From: Streptomyces sp. B21-105
GTDB taxonomy: Bacteria; Actinomycetota; Actinomycetes; Streptomycetales; Streptomycetaceae
Length of the DNA: 64,000 bases
Direction: 5' to 3'
Assembly: GCF_036898465.1 (NCBI RefSeq)
Contig: NZ_JARUMJ010000001.1
Span: 3,410,001 to 3,474,000, forward strand
Shown here: positions 24,715 through 32,283 of the stretch, piece by piece
Numbering within the stretch: position 1 is the first letter of the stretch
Layout of the letters: the number at the start of each line of letters is the position of its first letter
Notes under the pieces: generated by a model
What the model was told of the DNA's origin: nothing
Databases searched by the model: none
The model's input: only the letters and a program-made list of their open reading frames with translations
Made by a program: the position numbers and the translations under genes

Positions 24715-26379
24715 TCAGTCCCGGGTCAGCTTCTTGTAGGTGGCACGGTGCGGACGCGCGGCGTCCGCGCCCAGCCGCTCGATCTTGTTCTTCTCGTACG
24801 ACTCGAAGTTGCCCTCGAACCAGAACCACCGGGAGTCACCCTCGTAGGCGAGGATGTGGGTGGCGACCCGGTCCAGGAACCACCGGTCGTGGGAGACGAC
24901 CACCGCGGCGCCCGGGAACTCCAGCAGCGCGTTCTCCAGGGAGGACAGCGTCTCCACGTCGAGGTCGTTGGTCGGCTCGTCGAGGAGGAGCAGGTTGCCG
25001 CCCTGCTTGAGGGTGAGCGCGAGGTTCAGACGGTTGCGCTCACCGCCGGAGAGCACACCGGCCGGCTTCTGCTGGTCGGGCCCCTTGAAGCCGAACGCGG
25101 AGACGTACGCGCGTGACGGCATCTCGACCTGGCCGACGTTGATGTAGTCGAGCTCGTCGGAGACCACGGCCCACAGCGACTTCTTCGGGTCGATGTTCTC
25201 GCGGCTCTGGTCGACGTACGAGATCTTGACGGTGTCGCCGACCTTGATGGACCCGGAGTCGGGCTCTTCGAATCCCTGGATCATCTTGAAGAGGGTCGTC
25301 TTGCCGGCGCCGTTCGGGCCGATGACGCCGACGATGCCGTTGCGCGGCAGCGTGAAGCTCAGGTCGTCGATGAGGACCTTGTCACCGAAGGCCTTGGAGA
25401 GGTTGTTGACCTCGACGACGATGGAGCCCAGGCGCGGGCCCGGCGGGATCTGGATCTCCTCGAAGTCCAGCTTCCGCATCTTGTCGGCTTCGGCGGCCAT
25501 CTCCTCGTAGCGGGCGAGACGGGCCTTGGACTTGGCCTGACGCCCCTTGGCGTTGGACCGCACCCACTCGAGCTCTTCCTTCAGACGCTTGGCGCGCTTG
25601 GCGTCCTTCTGTCCCTCGACCTTGAGACGGCTCTGCTTCGTCTCCAGGTAGGTGGAGTAGTTGCCCTCGTAGCCGATGGCCCGGCCGCGGTCGAGCTCCA
25701 GGATCCAGCCCGCGACGTTGTCCAGGAAGTACCGGTCGTGGGTGACGGCGACGACGGTGCCGGGGTACTTCGCGAGGTGCTGCTCCAGCCACTGCACGGA
25801 CTCGGCGTCCAGGTGGTTGGTGGGCTCGTCGAGAAGCAGCAGGTCGGGCGCCTCGAGCAGCAGCTTGCACAGCGCGACGCGGCGGCGCTCACCGCCGGAG
25901 AGGTTGGTGACGGGCCAGTCGCCGGGCGGGCAGCCCAGGGCGTCCATGGCCTGCTCGAGCTGGGTGTCCAGGTCCCACGCGCCTGCGTGGTCGAGGTCCT
26001 CCTGCAGCTTGCCCATCTCGTCCAGCAGCGCGTCGGAGTAGTCCGTCGCCATCAGCTCGGCGACCTCGTTGAAGCGCTTGAGCTTGCCCATGATCTCAGC
26101 CGCGCCGTCCTGCACGTTCTCCAGGACGGTCTTGGACTCGTCGAGCGGCGGCTCCTGCAGCAGCATCCCGACGCTGTAGCCGGGCGACAGGAACGCGTCG
26201 CCGTTGGAGGGCTGCTCCAGTCCCGCCATGATCTTCAGAACGGTGGACTTACCGGCGCCGTTCGGCCCGACCACACCGATCTTCGCGCCGGGCAGGAAGC
26301 TCAGCGTTACGTCGTCAAGGATGACCTTGTCGCCGTGTGCCTTGCGCGTCTTGCGCATGGTGTAGATGTACTCAGCCAA
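24715..26379 (-). CDS. ettA: Energy-dependent translational throttle protein EttA (ABC-F)
   Basis: A 554-residue ABC-F ATPase that binds the ribosomal E site and gates translation by ATP/ADP status. It has two ABC domains without membrane helices: first Walker A GPNGAGKST, signature LSGGERRRVALCKLLL and Walker B LLLLDEPTNHLD; then the EttA-type linker with many Lys/Arg; then the second Walker A GPNGAGKTT and LLLLDEPTNDLD. Length and the start (A)EYIYTMRKTRKAHGDK match the E. coli orthologue (555 aa), which supports the TTG start at 26379. A hairpin in the leader appears to overlap the ribosome site. Confidence 0.96.
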   Translation of the reverse strand: MAEYIYTMRKTRKAHGDKVILDDVTLSFLPGAKIGVVGPNGAGKSTVLKIMAGLEQPSNGDAFLSPGYSVGMLLQEPPLDESKTVLENVQDGAAEIMGKLKRFNEVAELMATDYSDALLDEMGKLQEDLDHAGAWDLDTQLEQAMDALGCPPGDWPVTNLSGGERRRVALCKLLLEAPDLLLLDEPTNHLDAESVQWLEQHLAKYPGTVVAVTHDRYFLDNVAGWILELDRGRAIGYEGNYSTYLETKQSRLKVEGQKDAKRAKRLKEELEWVRSNAKGRQAKSKARLARYEEMAAEADKMRKLDFEEIQIPPGPRLGSIVVEVNNLSKAFGDKVLIDDLSFTLPRNGIVGVIGPNGAGKTTLFKMIQGFEEPDSGSIKVGDTVKISYVDQSRENIDPKKSLWAVVSDELDYINVGQVEMPSRAYVSAFGFKGPDQQKPAGVLSGGERNRLNLALTLKQGGNLLLLDEPTNDLDVETLSSLENALLEFPGAAVVVSHDRWFLDRVATHILAYEGDSRWFWFEGNFESYEKNKIERLGADAARPHRATYKKLTRD

Positions 26380-26385
26380 GAGAAA

Positions 26386-26441
26386 CCGTCCGGCAGCTTG
26401 AAATCTGGCAGTGGGCAGATACACCCCATCTTGCCGGACGG
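26386..26441 (-). promoter_or_regulatory. Structured ettA leader that may mask the ribosome site
   Basis: In the ettA transcript a 10-nt arm CCGTCCGGCA (26441 to 26432) is exactly complementary to TGCCGGACGG (26395 to 26386). The latter ends 6 nt before the TTG start and contains the only Shine-Dalgarno-like sequence (GGACGG). Between the arms, ATCTG and CAGAT can form an inner hairpin. The arrangement would hide the start region when folded. Confidence 0.5.
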
Positions 26442-26605
26442 CTACCCCTCGGGGGAAACCCGTCCGGGCAGGGGGCTTTGATCTGGGGTTTTCGCCGGGA
26501 GGACCCGGGGGCGGGGCGCCGGCGGTGCCGTTGATCGGCAAGCGGTGCCAGTGGTCGGCGGGCGGCCGCGGCAGTGTTCTGTCGCGGCACGCCGCCCGTG
26601 GTGCC

Positions 26606-26629
26606 GTGCGGTGCGGTGCGGTGCGGTGC
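26606..26629. repeat. GTGCG microsatellite
   Basis: Nearly five consecutive copies of the 5-bp unit GTGCG directly downstream of the stop codon of the small Tudor/KOW-like gene. Non-coding; liable to slippage. Confidence 0.85.
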
Positions 26630-26850
26630 TAGAGCTTGGTCATCTTGGCGTAGGGGCTCAGGATCCGCTCTTGTGCCGAGCCGAAATCCACGAGCGCGGC
26701 GATCCCGTCCTCGATGCCGATCACTCGGCCGAGGCCGTACATGTCGTGTGTCACCTGGTCGCCCACGGCAAAGTGCTTGGGCACGAGTGTGGTCGGCGCC
26801 TTGAAGGGGCTGGTGGGCAAGTGACGCTTCGGTGCAGAAGGTTTTGTCAT
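26629..26850 (-). CDS. Small Tudor/KOW-like protein
   Basis: A 73-residue protein. A basic N-terminus (MTKPSAPKRHLPTSPFKAPT) precedes a compact beta-barrel-like sequence: FAVGDQVTHDMYGLGRVIGI, then EDGIAALVDFGSAQERILSPY. The VGDxVxHxxxGxGxV pattern resembles the C-terminal Tudor-like domain of UvrD/PcrA helicases and the CarD/TRCF RNA-polymerase-interaction fold. A nucleic-acid or polymerase contact role is likely but unproven. It starts at ATG 26850 and is divergent from the methyltransferase gene. Confidence 0.7.
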   Translation of the reverse strand: MTKPSAPKRHLPTSPFKAPTTLVPKHFAVGDQVTHDMYGLGRVIGIEDGIAALVDFGSAQERILSPYAKMTKL

Positions 26851-26925
26851 TGCCTTCAGTATGCGCCTGGATCGGGGTGGAAATCGGCTGGAGTCCGCGG
26901 TCGGCCTTCTTCTAGGGTCTCCCGG

Positions 26926-27573
26926 GTGGACTGGAACAGGTGGCACGACCGGTACGACGCCCCGGATTCGCCGCTTGCCCGGCGCCTGTCGACGGTGCGG
27001 GAACAGGTGCGGCTGGCACTGGACGACTGTCCGCCCGGCCCGCTCCGGGTGGTGAGCCTCTGCGCGGGGCAGGGACGCGATCTGCTGGGCGTTCTGCCTG
27101 GTCACCCGCGTCGCGAGGACGTGCGGGCGCGGCTGGTGGAGCTTGATCGGCACAACGTCGACGCGGCCCTCGACGCCGTGCGGTCGGCCGGTCTCGCACA
27201 GGTCGAGGTCGTCGCCGGCGACGCCTCGCTCCTCGATCACTACGCCGGGATGGCGCCGGCCGACCTCGTGCTGCTCTGCGGAGTGTTCGGAAACATCACA
27301 GATCCGGACATCGAACGGACCGTCGACGCCTGCACGCAGCTGTGCGCGACCGGAGGCCGGGTGATCTGGACCAGGAATCGCAAGGCCCCGGACCGGGTTC
27401 CACTGATCTGCGGGTGGTTCGAGGAGCGGGGCTTCGAACGCGAGTGGGTCACGGACGAGGAGCAGTTTCAGTCCGTGGGCGTGCACCGCTTCCGGGGACC
27501 GTCCCGGCCGTTGCAGCCGGGCGAGCGCGTCTTCACTTTCGTGGGGTACGACAGGCTGCGCCCCGCGACCTGA
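26926..27573 (+). CDS. Class I SAM-dependent methyltransferase
   Basis: A 215-residue protein. Motif I is VVSLCAGQGRDLLGVLPGHP, where the usual Asp-x-Gly-x-Gly is Cys-Ala-Gly-Gln-Gly. An acidic strand ARLVELDRHNVDAA follows for ribose binding, then VVAGDASLLDHYAG and ADLVLLCGVFGNITDPDIERT. The Trp-rich N-terminus (DWNRWHDRYDA) is typical of a group of actinobacterial small-molecule methyltransferases. The substrate is not evident. Start GTG 26926. Its stop is only 15 bp from the stop of the convergent wall-anchored protein gene, leaving no room for a separate terminator. Confidence 0.82.
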   Translation: MDWNRWHDRYDAPDSPLARRLSTVREQVRLALDDCPPGPLRVVSLCAGQGRDLLGVLPGHPRREDVRARLVELDRHNVDAALDAVRSAGLAQVEVVAGDASLLDHYAGMAPADLVLLCGVFGNITDPDIERTVDACTQLCATGGRVIWTRNRKAPDRVPLICGWFEERGFEREWVTDEEQFQSVGVHRFRGPSRPLQPGERVFTFVGYDRLRPAT

Positions 27574-27588
27574 GCCCGAGGCCGCCGG

Positions 27589-29016
27589 TCAGCTCTGTGA
27601 GCCGTTCTCCTTCCGTCCGATGAACAGGAGCGCCGCTCCGCCGATGACCACCAGGCCGATGGCCGTGCCCGCGATGAGCGGGGTGGCACTGCTGCCGCCC
27701 GTCGCGGCGAGGTCGGTGTCGTCCGCGGTGGAGACGCCGCCCACGGTGGCCGGGCTCGGTTCGCTCAGGGTCTGGGTGGTCAGGTCGGCGACCTCGTCGG
27801 ACTGCGTGCGGCAGTCCAGGACGCCGGTGAACCTGTGCTGGTCGCCCTGCGGGCCGACGATCGAGAAGTCGTAGGCCTGGTCCTCCTGCAGCGGGACCGT
27901 CACCGTCTTGGACCCGCCGGCGGGGATGGTGTGCTGCAGCCCCATCAGCTCGAAGGTGAAGGCCTCGTCGCCCGGGTTGGCGGCGGCGATGTCGACGCCG
28001 GTCTTCGCGCAGTTCTTCGCCGCGGACAGTGCCGGTATGGCGCCCTTCTGGGCCCAGGCCGCGCTCGCGGTCGCCGACACCGTGGACTCGCTGGAGCCGG
28101 CCAGGATCTGGGTCTGGCTGCGGCTGTCGGAGGTGAAGGCTCGGCCGACCGGGACGGTGGTGGAGGCCTGCACGGTCAGTTCGGCCGAGCCGGCGGCCGT
28201 GTCGGCGGGCACGTCGAAGAACAGCTGGCTGCCGTCCGACACGGCCGTGAGCGGCTTGCCGTCCTTGCCGACGATCCGCACTCCGCTGGTGGCGGCGTCC
28301 ACCGGCGGTGCCACCGTCGCGCTCGTCGCGTTGGTGTGGACCGTCACCGGGCCGAGCAGTTCGCCCGGGCGGCCGGACACGGCGGGCGCGTCGAGGGTGA
28401 GGGAGGCCGCGGGTTCCGCGACGACCCGGGCGGCCTTCTGCAGGTAGTCCGCGAGCCGTTCGGCCTGCGGGTCGACGGCGTCGACCACCGCGCCGTCCGA
28501 GTAGCGCCAGACGGCCACCTGGGTGCCGGCGGCCGCGTCCTGCTCGGTGAGGCCGCCGCCGATGCCGGCCTTCTCGGCGAGCGAGGCGAGATCGTTGATC
28601 TGGGGGTAGGAGTGCTGCAGGATCCAACGGATGCGGCCCGCGTTCCGGTTGGCGGCCAGCAGCGTGCCGCTCCAGGGCGTCTCGTGGTACTTGGCGTCCC
28701 TCTGCGTGGGGTTGTAGAGGTCGACGGAGTACGTCTGCAGGGTGCCGCCGCCCTCGACGGACATCTCGAACAGGCCGGCCGACACCTCCTGGTCGCCGCC
28801 GTCGGCATGGACCAGGGCGGGACCGTAGGTCTTGAGGCCGCCGATCGTCGCGGTGGCCCCGCCCTGACTCTGTGTCATCTCTGTCGCGGCGGCCGTGCCC
28901 GCGGTGGCGAGCACGCCGACGGCGACGAGGCCGGACGTCACGGCCGCCACGGACGCCGCCGCGAGACGGACCGGGCCCCGCCCGCGTGCGAACAACGCGG
29001 AGAACGAAGAAATCAC
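27589..29016 (-). CDS. Sortase-anchored TQXA (thioester-domain) surface protein
   Basis: A 475-residue precursor from GTG 29016 (GAAGGGG upstream). The signal helix is at residues about 15-45. The thioester-type domain follows, with NPTQRDAKYHETPW and the defining TQVA tetrad at 165-168. A long beta-rich stalk precedes the class-E sortase signal LAATG (436-440), a transmembrane helix and the basic end FIGRKENGSQS. In TQXA proteins the Gln of TQxA forms a thioester with a Cys in a Tyr-Cys-Val/Ile-Asp motif. Here that motif reads Tyr-Ser-Val-Asp (S97; codon TCC), so the bond cannot form in the usual way. Probably displayed on the aerial cell wall. Confidence 0.88.
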   Translation of the reverse strand: MISSFSALFARGRGPVRLAAASVAAVTSGLVAVGVLATAGTAAATEMTQSQGGATATIGGLKTYGPALVHADGGDQEVSAGLFEMSVEGGGTLQTYSVDLYNPTQRDAKYHETPWSGTLLAANRNAGRIRWILQHSYPQINDLASLAEKAGIGGGLTEQDAAAGTQVAVWRYSDGAVVDAVDPQAERLADYLQKAARVVAEPAASLTLDAPAVSGRPGELLGPVTVHTNATSATVAPPVDAATSGVRIVGKDGKPLTAVSDGSQLFFDVPADTAAGSAELTVQASTTVPVGRAFTSDSRSQTQILAGSSESTVSATASAAWAQKGAIPALSAAKNCAKTGVDIAAANPGDEAFTFELMGLQHTIPAGGSKTVTVPLQEDQAYDFSIVGPQGDQHRFTGVLDCRTQSDEVADLTTQTLSEPSPATVGGVSTADDTDLAATGGSSATPLIAGTAIGLVVIGGAALLFIGRKENGSQS

Positions 29017-29314
29017 ACAATTCCCCTTCGAGCAGGACCCGTTGATGTGGGGGTACGGTCCCACCAGCAGAATCAGAAGCCCCAGTGAGCTACGTCCGGC
29101 ATCCTAGAGACGCCGCGCACCACGCCTGCCGGTCATCTCGTCGGATCACCGATCCGACTCGGAATCGTTATCCCCAAGATCGTCCACCGATCGGCTCGAG
29201 GGTGCGACATGTCGACTTGTCCACTCCGTCGCTCCGCGCGGATGCGTCGATATGCCACGACCCACTGTTGACTGACCGTCATCACTGCACTCCGCTGCGG
29301 ATCGCCGGGCCGGT
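29017..29314. other. 298-bp spacer between the TQXA and ssb genes
   Basis: No gene supported. On the reverse strand, TAGGAT (complement of 29101-29106) matches the Streptomyces -10 consensus 85 bp upstream of the TQXA start, but no good -35 was found at the right distance. The region 29150-29290 is somewhat richer in A+T. Confidence 0.35.
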
Positions 29315-29797
29315 TCAGGTCACCCCCGCCGGCTCGCGACGCCGTGCGTCGTCGGACTTCGCGTCCGCCGCAGCGGCGACCGGGGTCGCCCAGTCGGGCT
29401 CGGGCTGTGGCGGCGGTCCTGCCGCCGCGGACTCGGCACGGCCCTGCCGCCGGAATGCCGACGTGCCCCGTGCGATGTCGTGGCCGATCGCCACGGCGTC
29501 GATGTCCGCGGAGGTCCAGCCCTGCTGCCCCTCGCGAGACTCCGTGCGCACCTTCAGCCTCCCCTGGACGATCACCGGGTCCCCGACGTTCAGCGAGGCC
29601 ATCGCGTTCTGGGCCAGCTGCCGGTTGGCCCAGACCGTGAAGAAGTTGGTGTGTCCGTCGGTCCAGGCGCTCTTCTCCCGGTCCCAGTAGCGCGAGGTCA
29701 CCGCCAGCCGGAACCTCGCCGACGCACCCGCCGCAAGGTCCCGGTAGACCGGCTGCGTCGCCACGTTGCCCACTGCGCAGACCATCGTCTCGTTCAC
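29315..29797 (-). CDS. ssbB: Single-stranded DNA-binding protein, SsbB-like
   Basis: A 160-residue protein with one OB fold (residues about 1-115). It shows NETMVCAVGNVATQPVYRD, RFRLAVTSRYWDREKSAW, FFTVWANRQLAQNAMASL and GDPVIVQGRLKVRTES. The C-terminal tail is Ala/Arg/Pro-rich and ends REPAGVT. It lacks the acidic Asp-Asp-Ile-Pro-Phe tip of housekeeping SsbA. This matches the sporulation-linked paralogue SsbB known in S. coelicolor. Start GTG 29797 has AGGAGGGG upstream. It lies downstream of the dynamin-like pair on the same strand, consistent with a developmental role in chromosome segregation. Confidence 0.85.
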   Translation of the reverse strand: MNETMVCAVGNVATQPVYRDLAAGASARFRLAVTSRYWDREKSAWTDGHTNFFTVWANRQLAQNAMASLNVGDPVIVQGRLKVRTESREGQQGWTSADIDAVAIGHDIARGTSAFRRQGRAESAAAGPPPQPEPDWATPVAAAADAKSDDARRREPAGVT

Positions 29798-30216
29798 GCG
29801 AACCCCTCCTTCGCCCGGACGGTCGTGCCGCCCGGTCACACGCACGGGCCCGTCCCGTACGGCTGCGTCCGCCGCGACGGCCGCGGTGGTGTTCACCGTG
29901 TGCCGTCAGCGCCGTTCGCGGCGACCGCGTCCGTCGCGACCGCCGCGAAGCCAGACTGCCTCCGTCGGGCCGGGCCCGCCGAGCACTGTGGACCACCGCC
30001 CGCCTGTGGAAAACTCCACCACCCGGACGAGTGATCCACGCCCGTGCTCCCGAAGCTCACCCCCAGCGGATCCGCTCCTCGGTCTCGGGTCCCAGAAGAC
30101 CGGACCCGCCCGACCGTCCAGGCTCAGACGACCGGCCCGCTCAACGGTCAGGACCCCTGAGGCCCCAGTCCGCGCGCCGCTTCACCGTGCGCCCGTTCAC
30201 CGCGCACCCCCTCACC
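29798..30216. other. 419-bp upstream region of ssb with DnaA-box-like 9-mers
   Basis: No gene supported. TGTGGACCA at 29988-29996 and TGTGGAAAA at 30006-30014 each differ by one base from the reverse complement of the Streptomyces DnaA box TTGTCCACA and lie 18 bp apart. GTGGA-AAAC-TCCAC within the second can fold as a small hairpin. The remainder is GC-rich and unremarkable. Confidence 0.4.
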
Positions 30217-32280
30217 TCACCGCGCGCCCGCCACCGCCCCTGTGACCCTGGCGTACTGCTCCCGCACCTCCCGGTAACGCAGCAGTTCCGAGGCGACGGG
30301 GTCCAGCACCCGGGCCCGTCCGCAGCCGGCTGCCGCCTCCCGCAGCCGGCGTTCCGCGTCGTGCCCGTACCGCCGGGCCGGTCCCCGGGCCGCCATGCGG
30401 CAACTCCACTCGACCAGCGGGCCGCCGACGATGCCGGCCACCATCAACAGCACCGGAACCCCGAGGTTGGGGGCCATGACTCCGACGATCTGACCGACCA
30501 GCCACAGTCCGCCGACGACCTGCAGGAGCGTCATGCCCGCCTGCGCCAGGACGGCGACCGGCCACCAGCCCGGCCGGGGCGGTCGTCCCGGCGGCAGCCC
30601 GGCCCGCGCCGCCAGGTCGTCCAGCGCCTCGGGCAGTCCCTGCGCGCCACGTACCGCCGCCTCCCGGACGGCCTGTGCCCAGGGCGCCGGCAGCCCGGCC
30701 GAGGCCCGCTCCGACAGGGTGCGCACCGCCTGTTCGACGCGCTGCCGTGCAGTGGCCTCCTCGTCGGCCTGGGCGCGGACCGGCAGCCGTCCGGTGGGAG
30801 GGTCGCGCCGGTCCTGATGCCATCGCCACAGCCGCAGCCAGGGCGTCCCGCACGCGCGGTTGGCGTTGCGCAGCCAGGCGCGCTCGGCGGCCTCACCCGC
30901 CGCGGTGGCGCCCACCGCGTCCGCCAGCCGGTCGGCGAACTCGTCCCGCGCCTCCTCGCTCAGCCCGATGCGTCGTCCGGTGGCGTAGACGGACCGCAGT
31001 CGCCAGGCCGCGGCGTCCACGTCGGCCGAGATGCGCCGGGCGGCGGCGCCGCGCTCCGCGACGAACTGGCCCAGCACCTCGCGCAGTTCGCCGACGCCGT
31101 CGCCGGTCAGCGCGGACAGTGCGAGCACGGTGGCGCCCGGTTCGCCGTACTCGCCGAGGGCGACGCCGTCCTCGTCGAGCAGCCGCCGCAGATCGTCCAG
31201 GACCAGCTCGGCGGCCTCGCCGGGCAGCCGGTCGACCTGGTTGAGGACGACGAACATGACCTCCGCGTGCCCGGCCATGGGCCGCAGATACCGTTCGTGC
31301 AGGACGGCGTCGGCGTACTTCTCCGGGTCGACGACCCAGATGACGGCGTCCACGAGCGCCAGCACCCGATCGACCTGCTCACGGTGCCGCACGGCCGCCG
31401 AGTCGTGGTCAGGCAGGTCGATCAGGACGAGCCCGCGCAACTGCGCCTCCGCCTCCGCGCTCTGCACCGGCCGTCTGCGCAGCCGGCCCGGGATGCCGAG
31501 CCGGTCGATGAGGGACGACGCGCCGTCGCTCCAGCTGCACACAATGGGCGACGACGTGGTCGGCCGGCGAACGCCCGTCTCCGAAATCGTGACGCCGGCG
31601 AGGGCGTTGAACAGCTGCGACTTGCCGCTGCCGGTTGCGCCCGCGAGAGCGACCACGGTGTGCTGCCCGGAGTGTCGGCGCCGGGCGGCCGCCTCGTCCA
31701 GGACCCGGCCGGCCTGGGCGAGTGTCCTGCTGTCGAGGCGCGTGCGGGAGAGCCCCACGAGTTCACGCAGCGCCTCCAGCCGCGAGCGCAGCGGCGCGTC
31801 GTAGACGAGCGGGGTCGAGGGCAGGGCGCCGCCTCCGCCGCCGGACCGAGCCGCCTTGTCGGCCGCCGCCGCCTGTTCAGCGGCGGCGGCCTCGCTCACA
31901 CGACGGGCGATGAGACCGTCGTCCCAGGCCTCGTCGGAGTCCTCGTCGGCGTCCGGACGCGGCAGGACGTCGTCCTCGGTCCCGTCGGCCACGCGCGCGT
32001 GGCCGGTCGGCTCCTGCGCCGTGCTCTCGGCGCACTCCTGGACGCCGCGGTCCTCCTGCTGCCGCTGCCGGTCCTCACGCCCCTGATTCTCCTGGTCCAT
32101 CTGGTGCTCTTGGTGCTCCTGGTGGCTTTCGTGACCCGGGCCTTCCTTCTCCTCCTGTTCCATGTGACCTGTCTGGTCCGTGTGGCCTGTCTGGTCCGTG
32201 TGACCTGTCTGTTCCGTGTGACCTGTCTGGTCCGTGTGGCCTGTCTGGTCCGTGTGGTCCTGGTCAGTGACGGCGGTCAC
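30217..32280 (-). CDS. dynB: Dynamin-like GTPase, membrane-bound (DynB-like)
   Basis: A 687-residue protein. The first about 150 residues are a hydrophilic, repeat-bearing tail: six-residue Thr-Asp/Glu-Gln-Thr-Gly-His units, then Gln/Glu/His-rich and Asp-rich segments. The GTPase domain begins near residue 205 with P-loop GATGSGKSQLFNALAG, a switch region RRPTTSSP, VLIDLPDHDSAAV for the G3 Asp, and LNQVDRLPG for G4. A helical stalk follows, then two transmembrane helices (VLAQAGMTLLQVVGGLWLVG and VPVLLMVAGIVGGPLVEW) and a short tail. The paired membrane and soluble GTPases match DynB/DynA, which stabilise sporulation-septal FtsZ rings in S. venezuelae. Confidence 0.82.
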   Translation of the reverse strand: MTAVTDQDHTDQTGHTDQTGHTEQTGHTDQTGHTDQTGHMEQEEKEGPGHESHQEHQEHQMDQENQGREDRQRQQEDRGVQECAESTAQEPTGHARVADGTEDDVLPRPDADEDSDEAWDDGLIARRVSEAAAAEQAAAADKAARSGGGGGALPSTPLVYDAPLRSRLEALRELVGLSRTRLDSRTLAQAGRVLDEAAARRRHSGQHTVVALAGATGSGKSQLFNALAGVTISETGVRRPTTSSPIVCSWSDGASSLIDRLGIPGRLRRRPVQSAEAEAQLRGLVLIDLPDHDSAAVRHREQVDRVLALVDAVIWVVDPEKYADAVLHERYLRPMAGHAEVMFVVLNQVDRLPGEAAELVLDDLRRLLDEDGVALGEYGEPGATVLALSALTGDGVGELREVLGQFVAERGAAARRISADVDAAAWRLRSVYATGRRIGLSEEARDEFADRLADAVGATAAGEAAERAWLRNANRACGTPWLRLWRWHQDRRDPPTGRLPVRAQADEEATARQRVEQAVRTLSERASAGLPAPWAQAVREAAVRGAQGLPEALDDLAARAGLPPGRPPRPGWWPVAVLAQAGMTLLQVVGGLWLVGQIVGVMAPNLGVPVLLMVAGIVGGPLVEWSCRMAARGPARRYGHDAERRLREAAAGCGRARVLDPVASELLRYREVREQYARVTGAVAGAR
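32164..32253. repeat. 18-bp tandem repeat, five copies, in dynB
   Basis: Five consecutive 18-bp units (first unit GTGACCTGTCTGGTCCGT) at 32164-32253, differing at one or two positions. They encode the Thr-Asp/Glu-Gln-Thr-Gly-His hexapeptide at the extreme N-terminus of the DynB-like protein. A degenerate sixth unit follows. Confidence 0.92.
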
Positions 32281-32283
32281 CGG

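Noticed and set aside
29988..30014. A replication origin suggested by DnaA-box-like 9-mers
   Set aside because: Only two imperfect boxes; no dnaA, dnaN or gyrase genes and no box cluster as at oriC.
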